Assembly (NCBI RefSeq): GCF_000090795.2
Contig: NW_003546265.1
Span: 269,758 to 333,757, forward strand
Source of the DNA: Amphimedon queenslandica
Lineage: Eukaryota; Porifera; Demospongiae; Haplosclerida; Niphatidae
Length of the DNA stretch: 64,000 nt
Reading direction: 5' to 3'
Below the pieces are notes generated by a model. It saw only the letters and a program-made list of their open reading frames with translations, had not been told where the DNA came from and ran no database searches. Each line of letters begins with the position of its first letter. Position 1 is the stretch's first letter. The translations under genes were made by a program, and so were the position numbers. Shown piece after piece: positions 55,734 to 64,000 of this stretch.

Positions 55734-58700
55734 TCTTATATTTAATGCTGCTCACTTTTGAATAGGTAGCAATGAGTATTCCAGAGGTGATTGTTCCCCC
55801 GTCAGGAATTTCTTCAATTTGCTCAATGTCCCTAATTGGAATCACCAGCCACAGGAGGTCGTGTATCTATAGAACAACCCACCATAAGCCACATATACAT
55901 CATACCAATACTGTGCTGCAGTGCAAGATTTTATAGAGGGCTCTAAATTTCACAAATTTACTCAAAAGCAACTATTAGCAGCATTAAACTTTCAAATATT
56001 TATACACTGTCTTATCTGTCATCTTGTGCAGTATTTTAAAATTTTAGTTTCGAAAAATTTTCAAAGACCTGCAAAACCCCAAGCCCTCAAATTTTCCTCT
56101 GCATGTACATGTACAGTAGATTCATGAACACTTGAGCTCACTTTGCTAGAGAAGCAGATGTACTTATTGAACACGTACAGCGTTCCATAGACCAGTGTCC
56201 TCGCCGATGTACTCCAAACGGAGCAATCGCATGAACCGTCCAACTTCTCTGAAACCGGCAACCGAAATAACGAACTAAAAATTAAAAAAACTTTTTAATA
56301 ATAATAATAACTCCACATGCAATATTATTAGAAGATATAACAGTTCAAAATGGTGGGCTTTATTTGGAAAGTGAATATCGAAATGCCAAATTTGCCAAAT
56401 TTTTTTTGAAATTATAACCAGCTGTATAGTTATGGTACTTACCAGACTTCTTCGTTAGTTTTTCTTGAGTCCAGTATCCTGCTCAGAGAGGCTTTGGCTT
56501 CCCTTGCTTCTCTTAGCGAGGTCAATAAAGACTCGTGTGAGTCACTCATCGAACCATGTAATATCCTAGCATAATATACTAATAATATGCAAACCAGTGC
56601 ACTAATAGTATACTAAAGTATACTAAAATATACTGTACTGTAGTATGTGCATAATTTGCTTACTCAGTGATGGCTACTTGAGCCAGTTGCTCCATCAGTG
56701 AGTGTGTCTCGCTGATATTAACAAACATGCTGAAATAGTGTTCCTTGTTTCTGTCATTCTCAACTATGATAGCTTCCCCCAATTTAATGGATTTACGAGT
56801 TATGTCCTAATAATTAATTAGTGACAAAATATATTAAATTAATAATAATAATAAATATTTAAGGTGCTAGCTATTTAATTAATAGGACAGCCAGACTTGT
56901 ACAATTAAATAAATGAACTGGGTATGTACAGGTACAAATTGGAGGGAATACACCAGCTGTACCTTGACTTCGCTCCACCTGATGATGACCGTGGTGACTG
57001 AGCCCATCAGAAACGAATAGAAACACAAATGATTAATGGAGAGGTACAGCCAGCCCTGACGTGGGAAATTACCTTTCCAATAGCTGCAGGCATAATCTGA
57101 GAGAGAGGGAGAGGGAGGGATATGTAAAGGATAAGGAGAGGAAAAGAGAAGGAAAGAGTTGATTACAATTGACTAGCTTCTCTTCTTGTGGCATTTCAAA
57201 CTGTTTGACAAATCTTCTCTCAACATCACGAAACTTTAGAGCCTCAGGATCTAGTGAGGGAGAGAGAGAGAGAGGGGGGGGGGAGATGATTAAGTGTATG
57301 TACATGTACACTAACCTATCTTTCCCTCTTCGCTTGATTCAGAACAGTAGGCTACAAGTCCTTCAACTTTAGCTTGAGCAAATTCAAGAGCTTGAGAAGG
57401 ATCATCGAAAGTCACTGAAAAGGATAAAGTACATTAGCAAAAAGGACAAATTAAGACCAGCTGTCATAAAATAATTATAACTAATCATACTAATAATGTT
57501 ATAGTAATTGGTGTCAGATACAATATTTACATGCATCAAGTTTCACTGTCTCACTTAGTATGGGGAGAACACTGTTGGTAACATATTCCCAGTCCTCATT
57601 AACTTCCTCTTGTGTCCCACATAATGAAATAACTGTATAGTAAATGAGATTATGAGAGTCTGAACTTTCTCTTTCATTCTCTCAACCCCTCCTTCTTCCC
57701 CCTCTCCCTCCCTCCCCCTCCCCCCTCTCTCTCTCTCCCCCTCTCTCTCTCTCCCCCCTATCTCTCTCTCCCCCCTATCTCTCTCTCCCTCTTTCCTCAA
57801 CAACTCACTATAGCTAAAATCAGTGCTGTCATGGTGTAATAGTATCCTATATGGGTGCGGCTAAAGAAAGACAGAGAGAATTGTAATGCATTATGGTTTC
57901 TACAATTAGGTTTACAGTACTAAATGAACATTAATAAGGATTTGATATATTTACAACTTTCACATGAATGATAGTACTAATGGGCTGTACAGTTGATAGA
58001 GTAAATATATGATAATGATGCAAAGTATAGCCTCTCTTAATGGAGACTCTCTCTTAATGGAGACTCTCTCTATAGCATACACCTCCAATCCCCTCCAATC
58101 CATTTGGCCTCTAAACAAAATGGAGCCTATTTATATATTTTAAGTGACTGACTGACAGTTATAACATGAGTTATTCAAAAGTTATACTGCAAGGTTCATA
58201 ATTAATATGAACCCTTCCAAAAATTTTGACATTACATCTATCAACCTAGTGTGGTGTTTTACTTATATTCACTTAACAGTGACTGTTCCTTTTATACTCA
58301 ACTAATTGTAAAAGGCTCTCGTGGGTTGTCCTCCCAATGTGGTCAACATTCTGTACTTGTATAAACTGTCTAACAATAATGTTCTCACCAACTTTTTGAG
58401 CAACTTTAAAATTTCGTTAAAAAATCAGATTTTGATCTGAATCAGCTTAAACTTTCTACACAAGATTAAAAAATGTATGTGCATCAAAAAAAATTATAAA
58501 AATGAAGAATTCTCTCCTCAAATTTTCGAGCAACTTCTAGTCCACCCACTCATTTAATTACATGTCAATGTAGTGAGTATTATGTACCTTTGAGTCTCTG
58601 ATGCTATCAAAGGTTCCAATAAATCTAGCGGCCAATCCTTTAGCAGCTTCTCCGTGTCCTCTCCTGATTTGAAGAGTAAAGAACAAGTTAGTCTTCTCAT

Positions 58701-59141
58701 TCACCCTAAGAGAGGGAGGGAGGGGGAGGGAGAAACAGTAAAGATAGGGCGTGTGTGTGTGTGTATGTACATAAGACAAATGTAACAGTATCTGTTTCCT
58801 GTTTTCTGTTGCAATGCAAGTGTATACTAAAATCTTATTTTCAATGCTTAAACTTTCATAGAAGTGATACCATCAGTTTAAAAATATGTCTCTCTTAACA
58901 GCTTTTGTACAAAATGATTGCTAAGTTATAGAATAATCCCATGAATCAGCGATGCTTAATATCCACGTGCATAAAATTATATATACAATTATTTCTACAA
59001 AAATACTACTAATGGTGGGTCAAGGTTACACATGTACTATTCTGGAAGTGGCTATCACTTCCAGTCACAAATGATCCTCGCCATTTTCCCTTACCAAAGA
59101 GGGTTTCCACTGATCAATATCTCCTGAGGCTTGACCCACAT
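48686..59141 (-). CDS. TBC1D9-like: TBC1D9-like Rab GTPase-activating protein (GRAM-GRAM-TBC-EF hand)
   Basis: TBC1D9/9B proteins accelerate GTP hydrolysis on Rab GTPases in membrane traffic. The start at 59141 gives [16 protein letters not shown] (exon 59141-59095), matching the family start, then [19 protein letters not shown] (58705-58588). The first GRAM domain ends near 56960 ([18 protein letters not shown]); the second lies near 56275-56120 ([20 protein letters not shown]). The TBC domain spans about 55300-53200: IERDLNR holds the arginine finger (near 55060), [17 protein letters not shown] follows, and GYCQAMNI holds the glutamine finger (near 54620). An EF-hand-like loop [12 protein letters not shown] lies near 51200. 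A Glu-rich low-complexity insert is near 49060-48960. The C-terminus is at 48686. I followed landmarks rather than every exon, so internal boundaries are approximate. Confidence 0.93.
49195..49480. repeat. Dispersed 187-bp-unit repeat, TBC1D9-like intron
   Basis: One and a half units; the palindrome at 49301-49320 has a single mismatch (CCCTGTACTATAGTACAAGG). The end (AAAGTTGCTCAAAAAGCTGG) runs directly into the unique-looking block 49480-49720. Confidence 0.85.
49480..49720. repeat. Repeat block inverted to 58190-58390
   Basis: GTGAGAACATTATTGTTAGA, TTGACCACATTGGGAGGACA and CACGAGAGCCTTTTACAA here recur as reverse complements at about 58300-58390. The second half (TTTTTGGAAGGGTCCATATT) matches AACCCTTCCAAAAATTTTG near 58210. 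Both sit beside a 187-bp-family copy, so this may be a terminal part of a longer element. Confidence 0.8.
53840..54440. repeat. Dispersed 187-bp-unit repeat, TBC1D9-like intron (longest copy)
   Basis: Three units in reverse orientation. Perfect palindromes are at 54138-54157 and 54324-54343, 186 bp apart. The first unit, near 53920-53990, carries GTCACGAATTCCGTGAC-like and GTCACAAAATCCGTGAC hairpin arms in place of the usual palindrome. Confidence 0.88.
57690..57795. repeat. (CT)n/(CCCCCTCT)n low-complexity tract
   Basis: Pyrimidine-only tract of CT and CCCCCTCTCT repeats in a TBC1D9-like intron; the apparent Arg/Glu/Gly open frame over it is compositional. A pure (CT)n of about 45 bp also lies at 51973-52018. 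Confidence 0.9.
58190..58560. repeat. Inverted partner block plus 187-bp-family fragment
   Basis: The reverse complement of 49480-49720 (58200-58390) is followed by one unit of the 187-bp family without its palindrome (58390-58530: TTGAGCAACTTTAAAATTTCG ... TTATAAAAATGAAGAATTCT). It lies in the intron after the second TBC1D9-like coding exon. Confidence 0.8.
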
Positions 59142-59530
59142 CTCTCGCACTCTCTCTTTCAATTCCTTTATGACCCAAAAGCTCGAGCAAAAGTTGGAAT
59201 AGGATAAATGGGAGTGGCCTCAAAGTCAGGCACGCCCTCTTTTGGGCAAGGCACGGTGGGCGTGTCTTGTTTTCTTGTTTTGCGTGGGTGTGTTGTAAAC
59301 TAAATTTCCTGTTGCTTCTTTGTTTTTTCTCTTCTTTTCGTATCTTGTGCTGCAACCTTTGCTTTGACAGTAGCATGTTATTCTATACAGAGTAGGACTA
59401 CCTTTGCAGAGCCAAGTAAGCAGGTCTGAATTGTTTTAGAGACACAAGATTGTTTATTTTACACGATTGGCAGGGCAGGGCAGGGCACCATAGTGACCTT
59501 TTATGTTCTCTCTCTCTTTCTATTCCAGAG
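59142..59530. promoter_or_regulatory. Divergent TBC1D9-like / RhoGAP promoter region
   Basis: This 389-bp spacer separates divergent start codons. GGGCGTGTC and GCGTGGGTGTG (59255-59293) are GC-/KLF-box-like. An acceptor-like TCTATTCCAG just before the RhoGAP ATG suggests that its leader is spliced from an upstream untranslated exon within this spacer. Confidence 0.4.
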
Positions 59531-62500
59531 ATGGATAAAACAGACAGACCACCACAAGTAGCAACAAGAGGAGGTGAGTGGCTGCACAAAACTAGCCCGC
59601 TAGCCAAAATTACTTAAATTAGTCAAAATAGAAAAACTTAACAGACTTCTTCTACATGATGCAGTGATAATGCGGTTAGGATGTTGGCCCATTTATTGGT
59701 TCCTTTTATGGCCAAGCCATCAATAAACATCACATCACATGCACGTACATGCAAAGTCACACAATCCTCTGTAATAAAAAGATACTGTGTCTCATCCTTT
59801 GTTTCATTTTTATTCAAGGACAAAGACTGCCTGATCATAAAGGAGGTCCCTCAAGCAGTAAACCTATTCCCTCTAAGCCTGCAAGGCCACCAAAGCCAAG
59901 ATCTGTGAGCCTCTCCTCAGAAATAGATATAGGACAGTACACCTCATCTATCGAGAGTCCAGCAGCAAAAGACACCAATATTCCCTCCAGACCTCCAAAG
60001 CCTCCTAAACCAGTTAGATCCATGAGCTTTAGTGCTGGAGTAGGTGATACAATGGGCTATGGCAGCTCATCCGTCATTGGCAGTAAAAGCAGGTCAGCTA
60101 GTGACTCCACTGATCCTTTATCTGGACAAAGAAGATACTCTGGTGCTTATATTGCCAAGAAGATGCGACGCAGTAATTCTGTAAAGGAGACAGTACTTCA
60201 GTACGAATCAAAAAGACTATCTACTAGTACCGGACAGCTTACTAGAAGTAGCTCAATGGGAGAGAGAATGTTTGTTGATATTGAAACAATTAATAAGATA
60301 TCACCACAGTCTCCTTTGAATTCACCTACCACAGATATTCCAGTCTTTGATGCGTTCTCTCCAACTACTGATGAAGATGAAGCCATGTCTATCACTCCAC
60401 CGAGTAATACTAATATACCAGTCATTACTGATCCGTTGTATTCAATTTCTGAGAAAACTTCATCAAGTCCAGCTAATTCTCCTAGCATTCCTCAAAAGGA
60501 CATTCATGTGGCTACTCAAAAGTCACGGGCTCCTCCTCCTCCTCCTACTGATCAAGTTTTGTCTTCTCCATCTCCTCCCCTCGTCAAGGACAGGCCTGCC
60601 CCTCCCAAGAGGCCGCCTCCGCCTTTGTCACGCCCTCCACGTCCCTTCCCTCCTCCTCCTTCCTCCTCTCCCCCTAGAATAAGTGAGGCTAAACTAGCTA
60701 GAAAGAGACCACCTCCGACTCCTCCTCTTATCATTGACTCAAGGCACAGCCCCCAGCATACTCCTCACTCTATGAGGTCTTTAAAAACAAACGAGGGTAC
60801 GCCTCCAGAATCCTCTAAAGCACCTCCTAAAAGGCCCCCACGACCTTCCGTCTCACCAGTCCAGAGTAAGGTATCTTCAGAGAATAGTCCAGTAACATCG
60901 CCAGAGCCTGTTCAACCGGATAATACTGAGAAGACGAGTCAAGTATCAGCAGATGAAACTAATTCGAAATCTGAGAGTCTTGGGACTTTACCTGAAGATG
61001 AATCGATCGGAGACACTTCAGTGGCTTCTCCTTCCTCCTCTCCGTGTCCGTCTCCAGGACAAGGACGCAAGATGCTTGGGAAGGTCAAGGAAAGTTTCAG
61101 GAACCTGCGAAGAAACAGGACAGTCCATCACAGGTAAATCAATACTGATTTGTACTTGTGCATATATTAGCATCTACTATGAAAATTATGTGCATGTACA
61201 TTTATAAAAAAAACTTGTGTGTTTACTTAAAAGATTACCATTTTAGTTAACTGTTAAGTATGACAAGAGCCCTTCTATTTTAATATTTATTTATTTAGTT
61301 CAAGAGGTGATGCTAGTCGCTCTCCTTCAAACTGGCGTAGGGCCATTACTGTGAGAGGCCATAGACCTAATCCCACCACATACAATAGTGAGAGATATCC
61401 AGGTACGTAAGAATGAGTAGTGTATTGTTGATAGATGATCACATATTTCCATTCCTAGTATGCACATAATTAGTTACACTCCTTACAGTAGACAGGCTTC
61501 TATTGTCAGTACTCCTTTAAATAGAACATTTTAATATCCTTTGCTCAATAATAATTCTCAGTATTGCTAATATTCAATTTTATTGTGTCACATACATACG
61601 TGTGCGTACTGTATCAATTTTATTTTTATTTTATATATTTTTTCTTTGTAACAGAGACCTTGTCGACTGGTATAGTGGATCCGCTGTTGGTCCAGTGTAT
61701 CTCATATCTAAATAAAGAGGACATTCTCAAGGAGCCGGGACTGTTTCGTATACCAGGAGACCTGAGTATCATCAAACAATTGAGGAGACAGTTTGTAGCA
61801 GGTGAGCAATGAGCACTAATATAATGCTATCAACTTGTAACAGTTGAGGTCAAGGAATGACCAGTATTACATTGCATATATTATTAATGAGAGTAGTAAT
61901 TATTTTAGTGTCCATTTTGTAGGTGAATTTGTGGATTTGTCTGAAATACATGATCCTAACGTAATTACTGGACTACTCAAGATCTACTACCGGGAGAAAC
62001 CTTATCCGCTAATATCCAATAGAGACCATTTGGCAAGAGTTGTACAATCGTCAAGAAATCACGATGTAAGGAGATAGATAGCCTAGAATGTATTTCTATT
62101 TTTAAGTTCATTCTTAACTGATATAATGACTCTTTGTTAAATTTTATAATGTACTTACTGTAGGTGCAGTCTTTTAAAGAAGCTGTTGACGATTTTGATG
62201 ACATAACTCTGGCATCTCTGAGAATGTTAGCAGAGCTTTTCAAAAAGGTACAATCATCATTAATAAATAATTCATGAATGGTGTGAAGTACTTTGACATA
62301 TATTCAAACTAAATGTGGCCTTCAATTACTAACGATTATAATTCATGTACATAATAATGTTCAAACTAAATGTGTCCTTCACTCTTTCCTTTATTCTCAT
62401 TCACAGATTGCTGAGAATTCCGAAGACAATCACATGACCAGTGGTATCTTAGCAACCTCTTGTGGCCCCTCCTTCTTCCCCAACACGACTCCCAGTAACG

Positions 62501-62556
62501 CTAATGGACTCATCAAGTTTGTCACTGATCACTGTGACCAGATATTCTCTGTTTAA
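59531..62556 (+). CDS. Rho GTPase-activating protein with proline-rich N-terminus
   Basis: Seven exons (59531-59573, 59819-61133, 61299-61402, 61655-61801, 61923-62065, 62164-62247, 62407-62556) join to 661 residues. The large exon 2 encodes a disordered region with SH3-ligand motifs (KPARPPKPRS, SRPPKPPKPVRS, APPPPPT, KRPPPPLSRPP). The RhoGAP domain fills the C-terminus from about residue 488: LFRIPGD with arginine finger Arg519, then GLLKIYYREKPYP with Lys556 and Arg560, then GPSFFP. The conserved Asn expected in the MTxxNLA motif is Ile626 here (MTSGILA). The protein ends right after the GAP domain. I cannot place it in a named vertebrate subfamily; the order proline-rich then GAP differs from RICH1/ARHGAP17. 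It probably targets Rho, Rac or Cdc42 in actin regulation. Confidence 0.85.
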
Positions 62557-63150
62557 ATGTTGCTCAGATGCATGTATGGTTTTTAAGACATTATTATTTT
62601 TAGATCTTATAAATATTTTCGTTGTTTTTCTGTGTTATAATTGTGCCAAATTGGTTTTTAATGAATTTTTTAGTGCTACAATGATTTAAATAATTCATTT
62701 TGTGTGGCTAGTTGTGTGTCCTTGAGGTTTCAATGATGCATCTCCTGCCAGTTACAATATACTATAAATTAAATGTGTAAAGCACTAATGTGTTATTGAG
62801 TGATAATAAATGTACAGTACATTCATTAGTACATTACTGATGTTGAAAGTGCAGAAACCACCTGTTTTGATATTAAGTTAGCTGGAATTACCACTGTACT
62901 TCAGAATTCTGAGACTTTTACATGTATCTGTGTATAATGTGTATAACGATGGGGAACCGGCTTTATTGTTCATCCTGGCCGGCCGGCTGCATTGTTTAAG
63001 AAGCGGCGGCATCCAAAGCCTCAGACAAGTAGGGCACCGGCTCTATTGTTCATGAAAAGACAATTTAATAAGATGGTACAGAGAAACAGCTTTAGATATT
63101 GCAAAGTTGTGTAGCTGAAAGTATTGTGAAGTGTATTGTTTACTGTAAGA
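62557..63150. other. RhoGAP 3' flank and upstream region of the orphan ORF
   Basis: Mostly AT-rich. A GC-rich island at 62950-63050 contains CCGGCTTTATTGTTCAT (near 62958) and CCGGCTCTATTGTTCATG (near 63038), a direct repeat with one change. CTGGCCGGCCGGC lies between them. This may be a short repeat or promoter element of the next frame. Confidence 0.45.
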
Positions 63151-63432
63151 ATGGGTAATTCATCATCATCATCATCATCATCACCATCATCACCACCAGC
63201 ACCTGATGCAACAAAGGAGGAAACAGAACGGGACACAGAAGTGAAGGAGCAACTCGAGAAGCTAAAGCAAGAAATAATTCCCCTTACCCCTATCATTACT
63301 GAGAACGTTATATCAAAAAGCTGCGACGATCAAGATGCACTCGTCATCAGATATGGTGATCTTGCAGACAAAACAAAAATTGTTGCAAACATAGAAAACC
63401 TCTTTCCCAACCACCCAGGAAGAAATTCATAG
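63151..63432 (+). CDS. Orphan Ser-rich protein with N-myristoylation-type start, possibly frameshifted
   Basis: ATG 63151 opens MGNSSSSSSSSPSSPPAP, which fits the N-myristoylation pattern (Gly2, Ser at position 6). A charged segment follows (KEETERDTEVKEQLEKLKQE, probably helical). The frame ends at TAG 63430-63432. A second frame starts at once (63432-63710) with comparable composition, and KKFIVDTASAM reads across the junction one base out of phase. The two may be one gene broken by a single-base change, or split by an intron I cannot place. I recognise no family. Confidence 0.4.
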   Translation: MGNSSSSSSSSPSSPPAPDATKEETERDTEVKEQLEKLKQEIIPLTPIITENVISKSCDDQDALVIRYGDLADKTKIVANIENLFPNHPGRNS

Positions 63433-63710
63433 TGGACACTGCATCTGCAATGATACAAGCAATGGCCTCCACAAAGGAAATGGAAGAGCTGATGAGATGG
63501 CAAAAGAGGCAGGTAATCAAGACAGTTGGAGACAAGATATACGGCATGGAGCTCCAGTATAAAGTACAGCTCCTTAATTCTACCAGGGGAATGGTACGTA
63601 CCACTAAAGAAACAACCCTGCTCATTGCATACAAGAGTATTGTGCATGTTATGGCAGGGAACCCTCAAGATCACCCCACGGATGACGAACTCAAGCAACT
63701 AACATTCTAG
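63432..63710 (+). CDS. Second orphan open frame, possible continuation of the upstream frame
   Basis: Ninety-two codons from ATG 63432: MDTASAMIQAMASTKEMEE, then KRQVIKTVGDKIYGMELQY and DHPTDDELKQLTF before a TAG. Composition is protein-like (mixed charged and hydrophobic). No family is recognised. See the preceding frame for the suspected frameshift near 63410. Confidence 0.35.
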   Translation: MDTASAMIQAMASTKEMEELMRWQKRQVIKTVGDKIYGMELQYKVQLLNSTRGMVRTTKETTLLIAYKSIVHVMAGNPQDHPTDDELKQLTF

Positions 63711-63919
63711 GGACTGTACATTTGCCAGCTTGAACAATAGTGTGTTCAGCTTATTAGTGTTATTTTAGTTAGAGTTTAGTTGTTAAGTTTGCAAGTATTT
63801 TCAATTGGTTTTTGTTGGTTCAATGTTGGAATAAAAGTTAAAAGTGCATACCCATTGCATCAGCTGACAATCATAGCAGTGACTGATCGTATGGCATCAT
63901 ATTATTATTATGCTCATAA

Positions 63920-64000
63920 CTTCAAAAATTATTTGTTGGAATCAGTTCAAACTTTTACATAGCATAAGTATATGCATCAATATGTATCAGAAAATGTAGG
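63920..64000. repeat. Start of another 187-bp-family copy, cut by the window edge
   Basis: GGAATCAGTTCAAACTTTTA followed by ATATGTATCAGAAAATGTA matches the reverse-orientation units elsewhere. Only the first part lies within the window. Confidence 0.7.

Noticed and set aside
60198-60734. Minus-strand frames over the RhoGAP proline-rich exon
   Set aside because: Antisense of a biased coding exon; no splice or start context.

Overview
The window is nuclear DNA of an early-branching animal, most probably a demosponge of the Amphimedon type. This is inferred from content: only animal or eukaryotic genes (an RBPJ/Su(H) Notch transcription factor, an adhesion GPCR, SRCR receptors, an LRMDA-like protein), short introns (several of 48-55 nt), closely packed genes, and AT-rich introns full of (TAA)n, (GA)n and GTACAT repeats. 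I see no bacterial operon, tRNA, rRNA or CRISPR. Names rest on recognised conserved motifs; no database was searched.

Layout, left to right. 179-5550 (-): a 708-residue low-complexity protein with an EH1-like motif, family not recognised. 6619-9348 (+): a tail-anchored class 3 (fatty) aldehyde dehydrogenase, head-to-head with the first gene. 9632-13362 (-): an adhesion GPCR with an altered GPS motif. 13832-18137 (-): an LRMDA (C10orf11) homologue whose fourth intron looks like a U12-type AT-AC intron. 18346-28851 (-): GBF1, the large Arf GEF of the early secretory pathway. 29230-34363 (-): a tandem pair of two-domain SRCR membrane receptors. Copy A is split by a DNA transposon with inverted termini and a TTA target duplication; copy B has a 23-nt frameshifting loss in the same exon. 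34661-40007 (-): inositol polyphosphate multikinase. 40260-42151 (+): a PHF13/PHF23-like PHD protein, head-to-head with the kinase. 42632-48263 (-): RBPJ. 48686-59141 (-): a TBC1D9-like Rab GAP. 59531-62556 (+): a proline-rich RhoGAP, head-to-head with TBC1D9. 63151-63710 (+): an orphan Ser-rich open frame.

For eight multi-exon genes (EH1 protein, ALDH, GPCR, LRMDA, IPMK, PHF, RBPJ, RhoGAP) I joined every exon by hand at splice sites. All give whole codon counts and uninterrupted frames, so those coordinates are fairly firm. GBF1 and TBC1D9 were followed through landmark exons only. The genes form no operon. They are ordinary neighbours, several sharing short bidirectional promoters.

The most unusual content lies in introns and in the SRCR cluster. 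It comprises a dispersed repeat of about 187 bp carrying a perfect 20-bp palindrome (at least ten loci), a second repeat family present as inverted clusters in two genes, the transposon-split exon, and an assembly gap whose flanks are an identical 72-bp overlap.
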